The notes beneath the pieces are model-generated. The model had not been told where the DNA came from, ran no database searches, and saw only the letters and a list, made by a program, of their open reading frames with translations. Both the position numbers and the translations under genes were made by a program. A DNA stretch of 5,089 nucleotides from Nitrososphaerota archaeon (GTDB lineage Archaea; Thermoproteota; Nitrososphaeria; Nitrososphaerales; CADDZS01): assembly GCA_027314685.1 (NCBI GenBank), contig DAHVAI010000109.1, forward strand, positions 1 through 5,089, in the 5' to 3' direction. This document shows, piece after piece, positions 4,857 to 5,089 of the stretch. The number at the start of each line of letters is the position of its first letter. The first letter of the stretch is position 1.

Positions 4857-5089
4857 TCAAGGCATCTTGTCATCTCCTTTTGCTGAAGAGATCGGTTTAT
4901 CGTTCAAATAGACAACGTTTTGAATCGGAGTGGGATTCTTTATCGTTGCATAAATTGGACATCTCCCTTCGACTTCGGCCACTAGCTCCTTAATCATCTT
5001 GGGACTCTCTGAACTCTTGATTCTGGTCTCAAATGTGATGTCGCTAAACCCGAAAATGACCTGGCCTATTCTTCCGACAGGTCTCCTTG
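4857..5089 (-). CDS. OsmC-family protein, C-terminal fragment (5' end outside the window)
   Basis: Minus-strand codons from 5087 to the TGA at 4859-4857 give 76 residues with no start in view, so the gene begins beyond the window. OsmC/Ohr proteins are small dimeric thiol peroxidases that reduce organic hydroperoxides with a pair of cysteines. The fragment has the family's C-terminal pattern: a beta strand (VIFGFSDITFETRIK), a helix (SPKMIKELVAEVEG), then the CP motif with Cys43 in EGRCPIYATIKNPTPIQNV and a final strand VVYLND. Cys43 corresponds to the second redox cysteine; the first would lie upstream, outside the window. YhfA-like or other OsmC subfamilies are equally possible, so no symbol is given. 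The gene converges on the unknown gene ending at 4791, with 65 bases between their stops. Confidence 0.82.
   Translation of the reverse strand, partial: RRPVGRIGQVIFGFSDITFETRIKSSESPKMIKELVAEVEGRCPIYATIKNPTPIQNVVYLNDKPISSAKGDDKMP

Noticed and set aside
4655..4873. Minus-strand frame of 72 codons between the unknown gene and the OsmC fragment
   Set aside because: It overlaps both the C-terminus of the unknown gene and the end of the OsmC frame in another phase, and its sequence is not protein-like.
1..5089. tRNA genes, CRISPR arrays or insertion sequences
   Set aside because: I found no cloverleaf with a T-arm GTTC pattern in an intergenic space, no regularly spaced repeats and no transposase. 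The gaps are all short.

Overview
The window is archaeal chromosomal DNA. The strongest evidence is a minus-strand run of three archaeal information-processing genes: translation initiation factor aIF6, prefoldin alpha subunit and the SRP receptor FtsY. The plus-strand D-aminoacyl-tRNA deacylase of the archaeal/plant DTD2 type agrees, as do several archaeal-type TATA boxes set close to start codons. The FtsY sequence (for example the QTSKNL and DSLAGNDA stretches) resembles, from memory, FtsY of Thaumarchaeota and other TACK archaea. That placement is tentative. I see no mobile element, CRISPR array, tRNA or rRNA.

Layout. (1) 1-51, minus: the first 17 codons of a gene leaving the window. (2) 52-148: a divergent promoter region with an AT-rich inverted repeat over a probable TATA box. 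(3) 149-2138, plus: a compact three-gene cluster made of a beta-class DNA methyltransferase, DTD2 (start overlapping the methyltransferase stop as ATGA) and a single-domain O6-alkylguanine-DNA alkyltransferase. (4) 2135-4257, minus: ftsY, pfdA and aIF6, transcribed as aIF6 > pfdA > ftsY and converging on the alkyltransferase. The two convergent stop codons share one CTAG. (5) 4258-4380: a second divergent promoter region with small dyads. (6) 4381-4791, plus: an unrecognised 136-residue protein. (7) 4857-5089, minus: the C-terminal part of an OsmC-family protein, open at the window edge. No stretch over 300 bases lacks a gene.

How the genes relate. The minus-strand run is a reduced form of the widespread archaeal cluster L39e-L31e-aIF6-LX-prefoldin alpha-FtsY. 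Its products act on the large ribosomal subunit (aIF6), on nascent-chain folding (prefoldin) and on membrane targeting of ribosomes (FtsY). The plus-strand cluster joins one DNA-modifying enzyme to two damage or proofreading enzymes: DTD2 clears D-amino acids from tRNA and the alkyltransferase repairs alkylated guanine. This combination is the least ordinary part of the window. Nothing here amounts to a clearly new multi-gene system, and no restriction endonuclease is visible beside the methyltransferase.
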